This document shows, in pieces, positions 62,985 through 64,000 of a DNA stretch of 64,000 nucleotides; the first letter of the stretch is position 1, and each line of letters starts with the position of its first letter. Source of the stretch: Marinoscillum sp040218045 (GTDB lineage: Bacteria; Bacteroidota; Bacteroidia; Cytophagales; Cyclobacteriaceae); the NCBI GenBank assembly GCA_040218045.1, contig JAVJQA010000044.1, forward strand, positions 62,001 to 126,000, given 5' to 3'. Below the pieces are notes generated by a model. That model had not been told where the DNA came from. It made no database searches and saw nothing but the letters and a program-made list of their open reading frames with translations. The translations under genes were made by a program, and so were the position numbers.

Positions 62985-64000
62985 CTATTCAGATCTTAAG
63001 GCTTCGATAGGATTGCTGTTGCTGTTCATCCATACTTGAGATATTATGGTCAGGCCTGTGATGATCAGGATAATCACTACCGCTGGCCCAACATTCATTA
63101 GCCCAATAGGAGCGTGTGTGGCCATCATATTGATCCATAAGCCATTGAGAACCACCGCTCCAGGGATAGCAATTAAAAACGTGATCGCCACCATGGAAAT
63201 GAATCCCCGAGTCATAGAGAAAAGGATTTGGCTGAATGTAGCTCCCAGAACCTTTCTGATGCCTATTTCTTTTACATGAGTCTTTAGGTGGAAGCTCAGC
63301 ATGCCCAGAAAGCCAAGGCAGGTAATGGCAATAGAAAGCACGCTGATTAGGGTAAGGATACTCGCTAGATCATCCATAAACTGATAGAAAAGATTCATGG
63401 CTTCATTCAGGAACCCTCCTTCGAATGATCGTGCTTCATCAAATTCATTCCAGTGGTTCTTAAATTGAGTGAGCAAGTGGTGCTTTTCTGAAGTCTCCAT
63501 TTTGAAATACGCGTACTCATATTGATCCGGCATTATTCGCAAAGCCAACGGGCTAATACCTTTCATCATTGGCTCCCAATGATAGTCTTTAACTACACCA
63601 ATAATCTGGAGCTGTGTATCTTCATTGAGTAAAATAGTTTCACCAATAGCAGCTGCTGGAGATTCAAATCCAAGTCTTTCTGTAGCCAGTTGATTGAGGA
63701 TAATAAATTTCTCATTTTCGCTGACCGTACCTTCTGGGAAATTATTACCTGCAATAAGCTGCAGTCCCATCACTTCCAGGTAGTGATTATCCACTCCAAA
63801 ATGACTGATAGAAAGGTCTTCGTCTTCTGGTTTGAGCCGGTAAGCTTCACCATGTGACCGACCAACAGCTGGGTGATGTGTGGTGAAACTGATACCTGAT
63901 ACCCCTGGAATTCTACCAAATTCATTTGCTATTAGCTGGGGATCATGACCTTGTAGGTCTACATAGACAATTTTGTCATTTTCAAATCCGTAATCAGAAT
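62985..64000 (-). CDS. FtsX-type ABC transporter permease (partial)
   Basis: The frame is open to the right window edge; at least 337 residues, the C-terminal part, are seen. A MacB-like periplasmic segment (QLATERLGFESPAAAIGETI, IGVVKDYHWEPM) leads into the FtsX domain with the Bacteroidota signature KEIGIRKVLGAT and further membrane helices, ending NPIEALRSE. A GTG at 63794 is internal and not the start: upstream codons continue in frame with family-like residues. Probably part of a MacB-like exporter of unknown substrate. Confidence 0.9.
   Translation of the reverse strand, partial: SDYGFENDKIVYVDLQGHDPQLIANEFGRIPGVSGISFTTHHPAVGRSHGEAYRLKPEDEDLSISHFGVDNHYLEVMGLQLIAGNNFPEGTVSENEKFIILNQLATERLGFESPAAAIGETILLNEDTQLQIIGVVKDYHWEPMMKGISPLALRIMPDQYEYAYFKMETSEKHHLLTQFKNHWNEFDEARSFEGGFLNEAMNLFYQFMDDLASILTLISVLSIAITCLGFLGMLSFHLKTHVKEIGIRKVLGATFSQILFSMTRGFISMVAITFLIAIPGAVVLNGLWINMMATHAPIGLMNVGPAVVIILIITGLTIISQVWMNSNSNPIEALRSE

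Overview
The window comes from a member of the Bacteroidota, most likely a Cytophagales-type marine heterotroph. The evidence is a SusC/SusD pair, a fused CcoN-CcoO oxidase, AraC-type and NarL-type two-component genes, many short lipoprotein and 'AHAQ' signal peptides, -7 promoter boxes of the form TAnnTTTG, and almost no Shine-Dalgarno sequences. The lineage is inferred from gene content, not from a marker-gene comparison.

Positions 1-18094 are a microaerobic respiration locus. It holds hemN (partial), a one-piece REC-CRP/FNR regulator, a PAS histidine kinase, a universal stress protein, the copper ATPase CcoI, then ccoS, ccoNO, ccoQ, ccoP, ccoG, ccoH and a TauE/UreH-like membrane protein. 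Three similar 14-bp dyads (pattern ATGAT-N4-NTCAR) lie upstream of hemN, usp-ccoI and ccoS, and are probably the operator of the fused regulator. Between ccoI and ccoS, on the opposite strand, sits a tightly overlapping five-gene cassette: SDR reductase, MBL hydrolase, CoF-synthetase-like adenylating enzyme, KASIII-like condensing enzyme and a sterol-desaturase-like di-iron oxygenase. It looks like an undescribed lipid or polyketide-like pathway and is the strongest candidate here for a new system.

Positions 18097-27209 carry the GTPases der and era, a small unknown gene, a run of signalling genes (REC-AraC, four-PAS kinase, REC-HisKA_3 kinase, convergent NarL regulator) and two AraC-type regulators. 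Positions 27482-32795 are a SusC/SusD-like uptake operon with a third small lipoprotein. Next come a methyltransferase, the initiator tRNA with its own terminator, a 44-residue ribbon-helix-helix-like protein, and a TolC/RND/membrane-fusion efflux operon on the minus strand.

Positions 39980-51628 hold two unknown secreted proteins, a 139-bp nested palindromic repeat, hbd, two lipoprotein GH13 amylases, class II fructose-bisphosphate aldolase and a DPE2-like 4-alpha-glucanotransferase with two CBM20 domains. Together these form an alpha-glucan and central-carbon block.

Positions 51732-64000 contain a coupled LVIVD-like lipoprotein/beta-barrel operon, a CarboxypepD_reg-like protein, an acyl-CoA oxidase with a TerB-like N-terminus, a STAS-like protein, an 805-residue alpha-oxoamine synthase/GNAT fusion probably acting in sphingolipid or sulfonolipid synthesis, a hybrid histidine kinase, a secreted alpha/beta hydrolase, a membrane zinc-ribbon protein and the 3' part of an FtsX-type permease.
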